Shown: piece after piece, positions 28,601 to 40,600 of the stretch
How the letters are laid out: every line of letters starts with the position of its first letter
Position numbering within the stretch: the first letter of the stretch is position 1
Assembly (NCBI GenBank): GCA_008933995.1
Contig: WARS01000047.1
Location: 1,550,001 to 1,614,000, forward strand
Direction of reading: 5' to 3'
DNA length: 64,000 nt
Source: Datnioides undecimradiatus
Lineage: Eukaryota; Chordata; Actinopteri; Lobotiformes; Datnioididae
Made by a program: the position numbers and the translations under genes
Notes under the pieces: model-generated
Databases searched by the model: none
The model's input: the letters and a program-made list of their open reading frames with translations, nothing else
Told to the model about the DNA's origin: nothing

Positions 28601-31600
28601 GAGCTGTAAGATCCTGCTTCATAGTATTATTAACCTTTTTGCACAGTGCTGGCAGCTGATAAGCCTACAAACTCTTGGAAACATGACTCAAATTGGCCTC
28701 GAGATCAGTGTGTTGGTGTGGCTAGTTGAAATACACCTACTCAACCACTGAGCTAAAGCACTAAAGCAAGTGATGACTCTATATCTTCTACAGTCTTTAT
28801 TTTTCTTCTTCTTTGTCTTAATTTTTAAATGATCTATCTAGCTATCTATATCTATAGATAGACAAACATGCATCTGTGAGCGCAAACACCCACTGAAGTA
28901 TAGGCAAAATAGAGCAGAAGATGCATAATGTATCTACACCTTTGGATCTCCATGTTGCAAATCATTTGGAAACGTAAATAAATCAAGTGGACAGGCTTGT
29001 CTTTAGTTAGGTTACTGTTTTTGTACTTCAGTGGTGCACAGCTGGGCTGGGGGGTTGATGGCTTGGCATGTTAAGAATGGATATTATTTCCCTCCAGCTT
29101 GATATGCAGGCCAGGCTTCCTGAATTAGTGGGCCATGTAGTTGTTGTTTTGCTGAGATGACAGTTCACCCCTCCCCCAAAGAACGCACAATTACCCAAGT
29201 ATGCACTGTTTTTCTTATGATAGTTCAGTAGTCCTGAGTGCATTTCATCCCCTATACCGTACTATTCCCAAAATATCCCACAAAGATTTTAGGTGTTTTT
29301 GTAGCAGCAAGAAGAGAGGATGTGTGTGCGGATCAATAAAGGTGAAGTTAATATGGAAATGAGCTTCTCGCTGTAGTGGAGGCAGGGGAGTTGTTTAGTC
29401 CTTGGCGATGAGCTGAGCTCGCACATTCAATTATGTTTCGTAAGTGGGGCCTCTCTGTCCATCTGGAAAACTAAATTATATTTAATCATATCCATTAGGT
29501 TTATGTATCCCTTGAAGAGTGAGACATTTTGCTGTTAAATCCATTCACTTAAGTCATATGTCACGCTTATTATAGTATTTTTTATTGTTTATAATATAGC
29601 TGACAATATTATTTTAAAGGTCTCTGCAATTTGGATATTGCTAAATAATGGGACATTTTAAAATACCTAAAAAATATGAATACGATGCAAGAACTCGCAT
29701 GCTTTGTTTCTGTGCTCCACGACCTTCAGACTGTACTTCCCCTATATTATGATCTGGGGTTGTGTCCTGATCTAGTTAAGATGAATGTCAAATCAGTTCC
29801 TCGGTGTATCCACTTGATTTTGCAGACCGGATTCGTACACCGTACATTGTATTAGATACGCTGCTCTTATTAGCATGGCTTGATTGTTCCTAGCGTAAGT
29901 CAAAGAAAGGAGGAAAAGGCATAATTGATTTGTCAGCTTGAGGTTTTTGAATCATTTCTAATAAATACTTGGGAGTTTAATTATTTATTCTGATCTCATC
30001 TCAAATCTTGTATCAGGTATGAATTATTAAGCTGTGAAGAGGCACAGTGTTGGGAATAAATTTACTTGAAAAACCTGAATATTAAAGCCAAATATAGTGT
30101 GAATCATTGTTTTTTGCCTGTATGTGGGTAGCTAATTGTGAAAATAAGGCGCATACACAGCCTTGGGATTTTTTTTCTGAATTAAACGTCAACTCCTTCA
30201 TAATAACATCTTGAATATTATAACTACAAATGGACATTTGAAAATCCTGAAGTCACACTGTCTTAAAAGGCATTTATCTTGAACTAACAATACATAATTC
30301 TGACCCCCTGGCTCTTAAGATCCCCAGGATAAATAAAGATGGAGGTATCATCTGTGTTTATGGATAGCAGCTGCAGTCAGGGAGGAGGGGGAGGCCACAA
30401 TGACTGCACTGACTGTTTATTTTTATCAGGGCATTAGCAGATTAGGCACTCAAACTAACAAGGTCATCAAACTCTGATGGCTGAGAGCAGCAGACCTCTG
30501 CTAAGCGGCTGGCAGATAGAAGGGAGATTTGGTGTGTTATAGTGGGTTTCACTTTACTCCTACTCCCTCAACATCACCACAGCCTGACCTATTAGTGCTT
30601 TTAATGATGTGAAGGGCACGGAGATATAATTTGTGTAGAGATCCCCTACTGGCGGCTGCGGTGTGTGTATGTGATGGCTTACTGTATTGTGCTGACACGT
30701 TGCCACATGTCTTTTGATTAAGCAAGCGTCTTGTGACATTTGAGGGCTCAATCTCCCTTTGTTGCTCTGCCAGAGTGCTGCTACTCCGTAGTTTCACACA
30801 GCTTTTCGATTGATTTTACACTTGCTAAAGTAGATTTGTGTCCTGGTCGGCCTGCTTTGGCATGTTTTTCACTCCAGAAAAGGCTTCTCACATAACTCCC
30901 TGGATTATTCTCAAGTCAGCTCCGGACTATAATTATCAAAACAAGTCCTAGACGTGCTGTGTGGATCAGAAAATAAACTGCGGTGTAACTTACCCTTCTA
31001 CGCTCTTCTAGTGACCTGCCTCTACAACTATTTTTCCTTCTCACCAGCAAGTGTTGAAATGTCATGCGGTGCGAGCTACAGCATTCATTGCCCCAAGGTG
31101 TGTTAAGGTGTTAAAGTCTATAGGGCTTTGAGGCCGTAGTGTAGGAACTGCTAGCACTCAGTAATGGTGCACATCACCGTCCATTAAGATAGACATGGTT
31201 CAATAGGAGCTCTGTGAGACAGCCAGCAGTAGAGGTCAATCAGAGTAGCAAGCTCTAGTTAAAGTAGCAGCATGAGGGACAGCACAGTGAGTGTAGCTAG
31301 AGCACTATCTGCAGAACTGAGCACTGAGCACTCCTCCACATTCACAAACACAGTCATGGCCTTAACCCCAGCACCTTTATCATCTGCTTTTCTATCTAAA
31401 CAGCTGAAACCTGTTGACAGGCCTAGAATAGATTTTGGGAGCCAGTTAAGTGTTTCCCAGCGAGCTTTTGACTGCCAAGTAGGTTTATTTAGCATTTAAT
31501 AGTGCTTAATTATCTACAGTTTGTCTTAGGGCCAAATTCAAGTTAATATATCAAGTAGTCTGGCTATCTGGAAGCCAAAGTGAAAGTGACAAGTCTACAT

Positions 31601-34600
31601 TGAGCTAAATATAATATTCATAGTTTTTGCTGTTTTTTTCTTTGTCCCAGTGAAACAAAACAGTAGAAAATAATTTGGCATAATTCTGATTTTAAGGAAA
31701 AAAAAAAAAAAAGTGTGCTCATTGATGTGTGGCTTAGGATTGTCTTTCTAATGTTTGGAGAAGGCACCACCCACAGAAGAGCGTCAACACAAGGGAAACA
31801 GACTAACAGAGAACATCTATAAATAGTTTGAGGTTAGGGGCTCTGGGGGAATCTCACAGCCTGCATAACAACTTGTTTTCCTTGTATAATATGTGAGACT
31901 AGTAAAACGTCTTTTGTTGCTTAGCTGATAAGGTTTCTGGGTAGTATGTCTAGGAGCGTTTTGTTTATGCTCGACTGCTTCTGTCCTTTGAATTCAGGAA
32001 CTTGGGTACCTGAAACTGGAGTTTTGGTCACGGCTGTTGACATTATGGTGAACTGTAAACTTAAAGTACACGAGGAGCTACATTTCTCGATCTCAAAGCC
32101 TCAGTCAAAGCCTCAGACCTGTAAGACGACAAAGTGAATCTTTGGTATTTGGGTGGGAATCTAGGTGGCTGAGCTGTTTATGACAACCTCTCAGTTTGTT
32201 GTCAGGTTTTCTTTGCTGCGAGATAAGATTTATGACTATGAAGAGGGCTGGCGAGAGAGAAATCCTCATAGGCTCAGCTTAGTTTATCTGGATTTCTGCT
32301 TTCAGCACAGACTCCCTCCCTGTCGGACGCAAGTGGGTGACCTTGGCAAGAATGTGGCTTATTGTTGTAATAGATACTGTTGTTGTCAACTGACCTATGG
32401 TCAGAGTGGGAGGATGAGAAATGGGAGAAAAGGAAAAGCCAGGAGAATCCTCAACCGACCACGTTGGAACCAGCTTGTAGATTTTCTGTGATGACAATAT
32501 GAATGTTTCCTTAGTTATAATGGATTGACAATTATTTATGTGTGAATTTAACAAAAATTCAAATGTTCCTGAGAACATCCAGCCACTATCACCAGTGGAC
32601 CACAGACTGAAGCTGCAACGGTTAGTACATTAATCCGTTCATCAAACCGCAGACAGTTAATCACCTTTTTGTCAATAGCAAAAATGACTAAATTTGTTGG
32701 TTACAGCTTCTCAAATGTCTGGAATTGAATGCTTTTATTTGTCATACTTGTTGGTAAACAAAATGTTTTGGAGCTGTTGGTCACACAAAATGAGACAAGT
32801 AAAAATATTATGTAGGGCATTTTTCATTTTAGACAAAATGAAAAAGCGTTGCTAAGAACATACAGCTACTACCCACAAGCTGTGAAACCACCAAGTACAA
32901 TCCTGTAAACCAGCCAGGCAATAAGAAAAGTTTTCTCCTGTTAACTGCAGCTGCAGTATGTGCAAGCAGTTCCTCTTGTATTCAACGTGTTTAATCAGCA
33001 GTAAACACAAAGAGATGTTCAGGTTACCCTGCTTCTGTTAGTCCTCATGATACCCAACGGCCCACCCCAGTGCACTTCGAACCCAACCCCCACCCTGTCA
33101 TCTAACAAACAATAGCAGGCGTAGGCTCAAGGGAGCCGGCTGAGCCAGGGAGAGGAAAGGAAGGAATTAGGTTGACAAGGTCAAGCTGAACCAAGACAAG
33201 AGAAAAGTGTACCAAACCACCTGCTGTGTGTAAGCCAGCCAACCAGCCAGGCATCCAGCTTGCCTGCCAGATCTCTGAGCTAAGCAGGTACAAGTGATGT
33301 CTACTTTTCTTAGAATGAAATGTAGGTAATCTCATTTGTTTTGAGCACTGCCATGTAGCATAGAGAAAACACGACTCCCTCTCTCAGGGGATCATTTACT
33401 TTTGTCTTCCCATCTGTTTGTTAGCCTAACTCAGAGCGTCCTCAGATCCTAGCCTGAGGTAACTGAGGAGAGGAAAGGTTTAGTTAGGCTAACACAATGT
33501 ACTGCGGAGTTGACTTGTTTTTAGCTTTTCACCTGCTTTATCAGATTAGCACACAGTTAAGAAAGTTGGGTTTTTAGTTTAGTTTCATGAGCTTATGACT
33601 GCAGAGCATGACAATAATAATTTGTATTAATAGGCTAAATGCATTGTAGCACTATTTGTCTTATCTATAGAAAAGGTTGGTCTGGGGGTTCAAAAGCAGT
33701 TTTAGCCACACTAGTGTCATGACTCTAGGGATGTAGTGTCTGTCAGAAGGCTGGACTATCACTTTGGCCTAGACTGATGTATCTCAGCAGCTATTACTTG
33801 CTTTGAATGGTTACAGTCACCCTTGGTTCCCAGAGGATTCATCCTAATGTATTTAGCTTGTCAAATACTTTGCTTTATGATAATACAGTTACATCATTTC
33901 TTCTCAGTCTCAGCTACACTTTGTGTTTCATGCTAATTAGCAAATGTTAGCATTCCAACATGCTAAACTAGTTTAATGGTAATTCCCAGCTAAACAACAG
34001 GATGTTAGCTTTTTTATTGTTACAAGTTAGCATGCAGACGTAGCATTTAGCAAAAAGCACTGTTGTGCTTAGGTACACCTACCAGTGCTATTGTTGCCTC
34101 AGGCGCAAAGTCTGTGTGTGAAGCTCTAAAGGAATGCTGAGTTGCTCTTAAACACTCAATAATTTTTAGAAAGCACACACAACAAACATTGAAATCTAAT
34201 AGAATTGTGTTTTTAACTACTTGGTTTTTGTTTTCTCAGTTTTTCCTATTTCACTCACCAAATTAAGAGCTAAAACTGAGGGACATGGCGACTTTGCCAA
34301 CAGCACCAGGAATACGAGCATTCAGTCAAACATATATTGGTCTGGTTTGCCTTCTGCAGTTTGATAGTAGCAGTAAAAGGAGAGGATTTTTTTCCCTCTG
34401 TGTGACTTTGCTTTACTGAGCAAATTAGGCCAGTGCTTCATAAGTGAGCAAATTGGTAAGCTCCACTTATCTTGGCTCAGTCCTCTACCCCGCGGTCCCT
34501 TGTGCCTTCTGTCTTTTTATATCACTTTTACTTCCCATCATGCTGCTGGTAGCTGTAGGAGCAGTCTCTTGACTAATGTATGTTGTCCTTTCATCAGTGA

Positions 34601-37600
34601 GTGCACACGCTACGTCTCCACAGGTAAAGCCTCTCTTGCTCTCAGAAGAGGTTTCTCTTTGACAAAGCTTTGTGTACTTCTTGCCTTCAGTACAATCAAA
34701 GGCCTTGATAAAATCATAGCTCTGAATGTGAATGAATGTGTCACACTTAGGAGATATTACATTTGATTACTACCCCAATTTACAGCAAATGTGAAAGCAT
34801 TATTGTCTTTCTAACAGTTAAGCTGTGAATCACAGCTGTTGTTAAGAGCTGGGAGATGAAAGTTTACTCCCTGCTGCATGTGAAGGTCTTGCTCTTCCAG
34901 ACAGTTTTTCATGTTTATAGCTTCGTCTTTCACTGTTCTGTTTCCGAACTTGGAGGTTGTGTTGCATCATAAAAATGGGCTGTAATGTTAAGTGTATAAA
35001 TGTAGGCTGACACTAATCTGTATTTCCTGGAGGCATCTGAAAAAATGCGTCTTCTGTAGACGGTGTGCATTTTAATGGTAAAACAACATTAGTCTTGACT
35101 TAGTCCCATAGTCTGTTATATGAAAAATAAATAATTTACATGCATGGCACGGGCCTGTGATGTCAAAGAGTCATATGGCAAATGGCTTCTTTGTCAGACA
35201 GTAACCGTTTCCAGTGAGATCCTGGCTAAGTCATTATGGCTCCAAAGAGATTGTAGGTCGTGGGTGACCAACTTCATCACAGCTTTGTTTCCTCACTGCA
35301 TTATTTATGTGTGGTTATGCTTTCCTGAAAGCACAATTAGCTGCTAAAACTGAGAAGAGTTGCCTAGAAACTGAGTGCCTTTTGCCAGCTGGTGGTCTAC
35401 AATAGATGTCAGGTGTTCCTGTTTGTGTTTTTCTCTGTCTCCTTTTCTGTGATTTACTGTGAGCTTCAAAGAGAACGACGGTGTGGTTTTAGTGAAGGAA
35501 TTAGGCCAGTGTGTAGTGTTTGAAAACAATCGGCTAAGCTTTCACAACTTGAAAGGGAATCCAGTCATTTTAAGTCTTTTCTGTCCGCCGGCTGATTTGA
35601 ACATTTCGGTAATCAAATCAGACGAGGCTCGTCCATTTGTTTTCAACTGTAGCTTAATGCTAATAACCGTGTTACTTTAGTGCCCTCAATAATACGGCTC
35701 ACTTTAAAAGCCACCAAATGATGTGATTGCATGCTGATAATCAGACTCTGCATTGCATTTGTCTTCACTGAGTTAGAATTGAATTGCTGCTGTTCTGAAA
35801 TTCATTGTGTGGATTTAACAATGTAGCACAGATTACAAGTCCCCACAATGTTTGTATGACAGCCAAATAAAAGAGGACCGGACTCGTTTTTTGTTTTTTG
35901 TTGCTTTTTTTTTAACTGAGTGTCAGCGGTGCAGATAGAGGCACTGGCCAGAGCCAGCAAGAAGTGTAATCTCCACTGGCCTTTGACCTCAGTAACTCAC
36001 CAAAGATGTTCACAGGATTTGCCCCCGGTGTCAAAAAGAATTACATAATTGAAGGAGAAACACTGAACTCGGCCAGCTAATAGCACTTCAGCAAGGACTC
36101 CTTTTTACTTAATAATGGCCCCTTGTGTCGGGCAGAATTACATTTTCTTCTTTTCAAGACAGACGTTTCCTTTCTTTTGATGTGGAGAATGGTGTTGAAT
36201 TTCCCATGCTTTATCAGGCCGGCACATCTATACTGATCAATGGTTGAACCATTTGGATCAGATATAGTCTTTTCTTTCAAGAGCTGGGTAACACATTTTC
36301 ATTGGATTTTAAATCAGGTTGCTGCGATTCAATTGTCAAACAATTCTTAATGCATCCAGATGTGCCACAGCTTTTGATTTCCACTTTGTTTCTGTTTGAC
36401 AACATTCATAAGAGCGTAGTAATTCATGTCAGTCATGAATAATGTCAGATAAGTGAGAACCATTTTATTATAAACCCCCCTATTCAGAATTTATTGGCAG
36501 CTCGTGGCAAAACATTTAATAACTGGTTTATGACAAACATAATGTAATTGTAAGCAAATCAGTGTTAATAATGTATGTATCAATAACTTTGACATGTATT
36601 GTGGACACAACTCATTGGTAACTGTTAGATAAAGAGTTAGTAACTGACAAAAAAAATGCAAAACACTCTCTAAAAGGTTAATGTACTGATGACTCTCCTT
36701 TCATTATTATGTCTCAACACAACAAAAATATGCTAACAAGCAGGTTGTGTTGCTCCATTGCCCTCAAGGTACTTGCATACGTTAGCTTAGTGCTACATTC
36801 TTATGTATGTTATCATTGTTGAGAATTATTGGCTTTTCTCAGTCTTGTTGGATTAATCTTAATTTTTTCTTGGATATTTAATTCTGCTGCTACTCTTTCA
36901 TACAATGCAAAATTGTCCCCCAGGTGCTATAGTAAGACAGTAAGGAGCTTTAATTAGTTTTACCACCCCTATTTCCTGCAATATGAGAGGTGTAGATGAT
37001 AAACCCTTATCTGTAGTCAATCTAAACGACCCAGTTATCATTGTCTGACCTGTTTTCAAGACCCTACCTACAGCTCGGGTAAAATGCGGGTCCCGACTGC
37101 CAAATGAAAGTTGAAAAACCACAAGTGTTTTCCTCCTAATGTAACTTGAATTTAATCAAAATCGTAACCGAAAATCAGAATGGAGATGTTCAGGTTACCC
37201 TTTATAAGAGGAAAATGAAGAAAGGAAACATTAGTGTGCACGAAAAATCAGCCTGTGAGAAAGAGAATGTGCCCATGGTGCTTATTGTAGGTACCTACTG
37301 GTAAAAGCATCAGAAGAAAATGCAATTCTCTGGTTTAGCAGCGATGTGCGAGCTGCTGCTGCAGACATGATTCTCTGTGACCTGTAACAGCAGTCTCAAA
37401 TGAAACCATGACCAGAACCTGCTTTCATTATCCTGTGTCAAACATGAGGTTTAAGTATGAAAGTGATTTTAGCTCGGTGGTCTGTTGTGAAGAATGAATG
37501 TTGGCTTTCTACCCTGAAGCGATTTGAGAAACAATAATGTCTGCATTACACATCGCAAAGTCAAATGATTTTGAATGCAGTGAACAGATATTTTTATCTA

Positions 37601-40600
37601 TTTAAACCTAACTGCTCTGACAATTTACTGTGGGTTTATTACTGTCTAATGACCCATGATAACAACAATCAGCCTTTGGCTCCTGTAGATTTGCTTTGTT
37701 TTCATTGTTTTTCACTGCTCGGTGTTTGTGATGCATGATTAACAAGCTATGGAAACACAGCGTAAGTCTATTTGCAAATTAAATTGCAGTACAAATCATC
37801 CAGGTCATTGTTAGTGACATTAATAGTCATTTCTAAATATTTCCACATCTCCATTTTACAAGTTTAATCGTAAGTAGACTAATAGCTGTTGAAGCATTTC
37901 AGTGCCTATCACGGTCATGTTAGGGTACTTGTATTGTTGAATTAAATGTAGCATACAATGAAAGACTGGAGGCATCATTTGGTAAACTATATTCCAGCTC
38001 CACGTTGCCCACTTGAGTACAGCCCAGACAGGTGTCTCCGTATGACACTGCAGTGTAATCCTTTCATAATCCTCGCCCGAGCTCAGTGCTCAGTTTCTTA
38101 ATCCCAACTCTAATAAACAAGTTAAAGCTGAAGTTAATGTGTCCAGTAAAAAGTGCAGCATGTGTCTGTCTGCCACGGGCAAGTTATTGTGTACCGTTCC
38201 CCCCCTGTCAGCACTGTGAGGTATACGCAACACCAGTCCAAGATTCATAGGATTTTTGTCAGTCAGTTAAACATTATTCTTGCCAGTGTGGCTTTCTCAA
38301 GGAGTTGGCATGGGGTTTCAGTTAAGAGAAAGTTTGCGTGACACTCAGGCATTGTGGTTTTGGGGGAGATTTTTCAAATCCGTTTGTAAAGTCTTGCTAG
38401 GAGGGAAGAAAATCATGGAATTTGGCATCGGCTGAACATCGGGTAGAGCCTTGTGTAATCTGACAAGTTGTGTAGTTCCAGTCGCATGTGGTTTTTCAAA
38501 AACCCGGACAAGACGTCAGACATTTCACTGTGTGGGTTTACATTCTGCAGTCCCACAGTGAAAGTCCTTTTGTTCACTCATCCATTGATAGAACTGGGGA
38601 ATAGAGCACCACTGTTCATGCACATTGTGTGCCGGTCCCATTTCCATTGTGATTCTGTTCTAATTATTTTGTACCATTACATAGCAAATGGTTCTTTCAT
38701 TGTGCTGTGGCATTAGACTGGATTGTTCATTTTTATTTGTGACAAAAGAAATGGAATCTTTCCCCGGTTTGCTTAACTAGCTTGGTAACAGGATGCAAGT
38801 GGGGAAAAAAATGAAGTCAAAAGACAAACAGGCAAGGTTATACTCAAGCTGAAAAGGTAATAAAGGATGGCGAAACTCATTTAGATGGTTTGAATCACAG
38901 AGATTATTAACCACTGCAAAATAGGGGTTGAATTGTTATGAGAATGGTTGGTTTTTAAAGCAAACGATTGGGGAGTTAAGATGAGCAAAAGGCCACACTC
39001 TGCCTTAACCTCTTGTTAACCTTCATTTGTCCAGATGTTTAACCCGACCCTTAGATTGACTGTTACGCAGAATCAGCCATTTTTTTCCTGAGTTTGGAAA
39101 GGGCACTTTCAAAACTTGCGTGGCAGGTGATTGGATAAACCATCCGTCTATAACTGTCCACATGTCTTGAACCAGTAAGAACCCTTTGTGAAGACAGTTG
39201 GGAAAATAAAGAAAACAGCATTTCCATTATAGTCTTCAGTCTTATTTCTTTCTTTTCCCTAACTGAAGAAATACTCTTCAGTTCTGATGTAACTGAGCAT
39301 CTACGCTAACCTGTGTATGAGTCGCCGTGGTTGTTTTTGAATGAACAGTTGCTTTTTGCTGTCGGCACATCTAAACTTGCAACTGCCAATCATTCTTCAT
39401 GGACACTGATTGGTCCAAACCACTGTGGTTTGGCCACAGTCGCATCACTTAAACCCTGGCATGGATTCTTGGCTCATGTGATCTCTGCCCGCTGCTAGCT
39501 AGCCAAGAAGAGAAAAATTGATCATTAGAATCTAATGACATGAGCCTACTACTGTACATATGTATTTTTTTCATCAAAGACAGGACAGGATTTCCTTGCC
39601 ATTGTTATGTCACCTCACCTTGGTCATAAATATTCGCAAAACTTCAGGTCCCGGCACAAACAATTTGAATTTGAAGAGTTGAGTCAATTTAGACGGGGCT
39701 CTGCATGAACCTGTTTGCACCTTTCACTGTTTGCCGTCACTCTGAAGGAGAGTTTGATGTGTGGTCTTGTCTGCGGCTCACTGTGTCTCCATAAGGACCT
39801 GGAACAGTGTGTGGTGACAGCTCGGGTGATTACCTGTCCTGTCTCATTCACTCAGCCGGTCTGCAGCTTGGCCCTATCATGCATCAGAAACTGACACACA
39901 GTGATTACGATGTCGTTAGGCCTGACTCTCTGTCGCTCTCTGCACACATTAATTTGCTCTTCCTCGGAACACCGGGAGAAATGTGCTATCCACGCTCATT
40001 TCTGTAAACCATGAAATATGATGCTTCTGTGATGACAAGTCTAGAGCTAATATTAAATTTCATCAGGGACTAATGTTTGGTTTTTCAAAGCAATCAGTTC
40101 ATCACCGATTCACATTTCTTCTTCAGTGATAGATCTGAAATGCCTTGGACAGCACAAATTCATAGAGATATTCCCCTTGAATAATTAGATCAACCACTGC
40201 AGTTTTTTAAAATAAATCTCAGAAAAAAATAGGAATTAAAATTCCATCAAAATAAAGGTTAGAAAAGATAAACCAATAAATGAATCCAGTGTACAATGTA
40301 AACAAGTGTTTACCAACATAGTAGTGGCCCCACTTTAGTGCAGTGTTGCTTTGATCTGAATGTTAACCCGCGCATAGCATCATGCTCACCATGACAATGG
40401 TAAGATGCTGATGTTTAGCACTTGTAATGTTTAGCGTGTTCACCATTTTAAATTTGCATGATAGCATTTGCTAATTAGCTCTAAATTCAGCCAAGCTATG
40501 ATCAGACAGCCAATGGGAATGTTGTTGATTTCCAGTTATTTAGTCAAAACCCAGATTCATCCCCTGGACCTTGGACTCTCTAAGGGACATGCTCCACCAG

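Noticed and set aside
36460-36660. TTAATAATGTATGTATCAAT-rich stretch resembling a TTATAA-rich fish repeat
   Set aside because: The resemblance is loose and no ordered landmarks could be matched.
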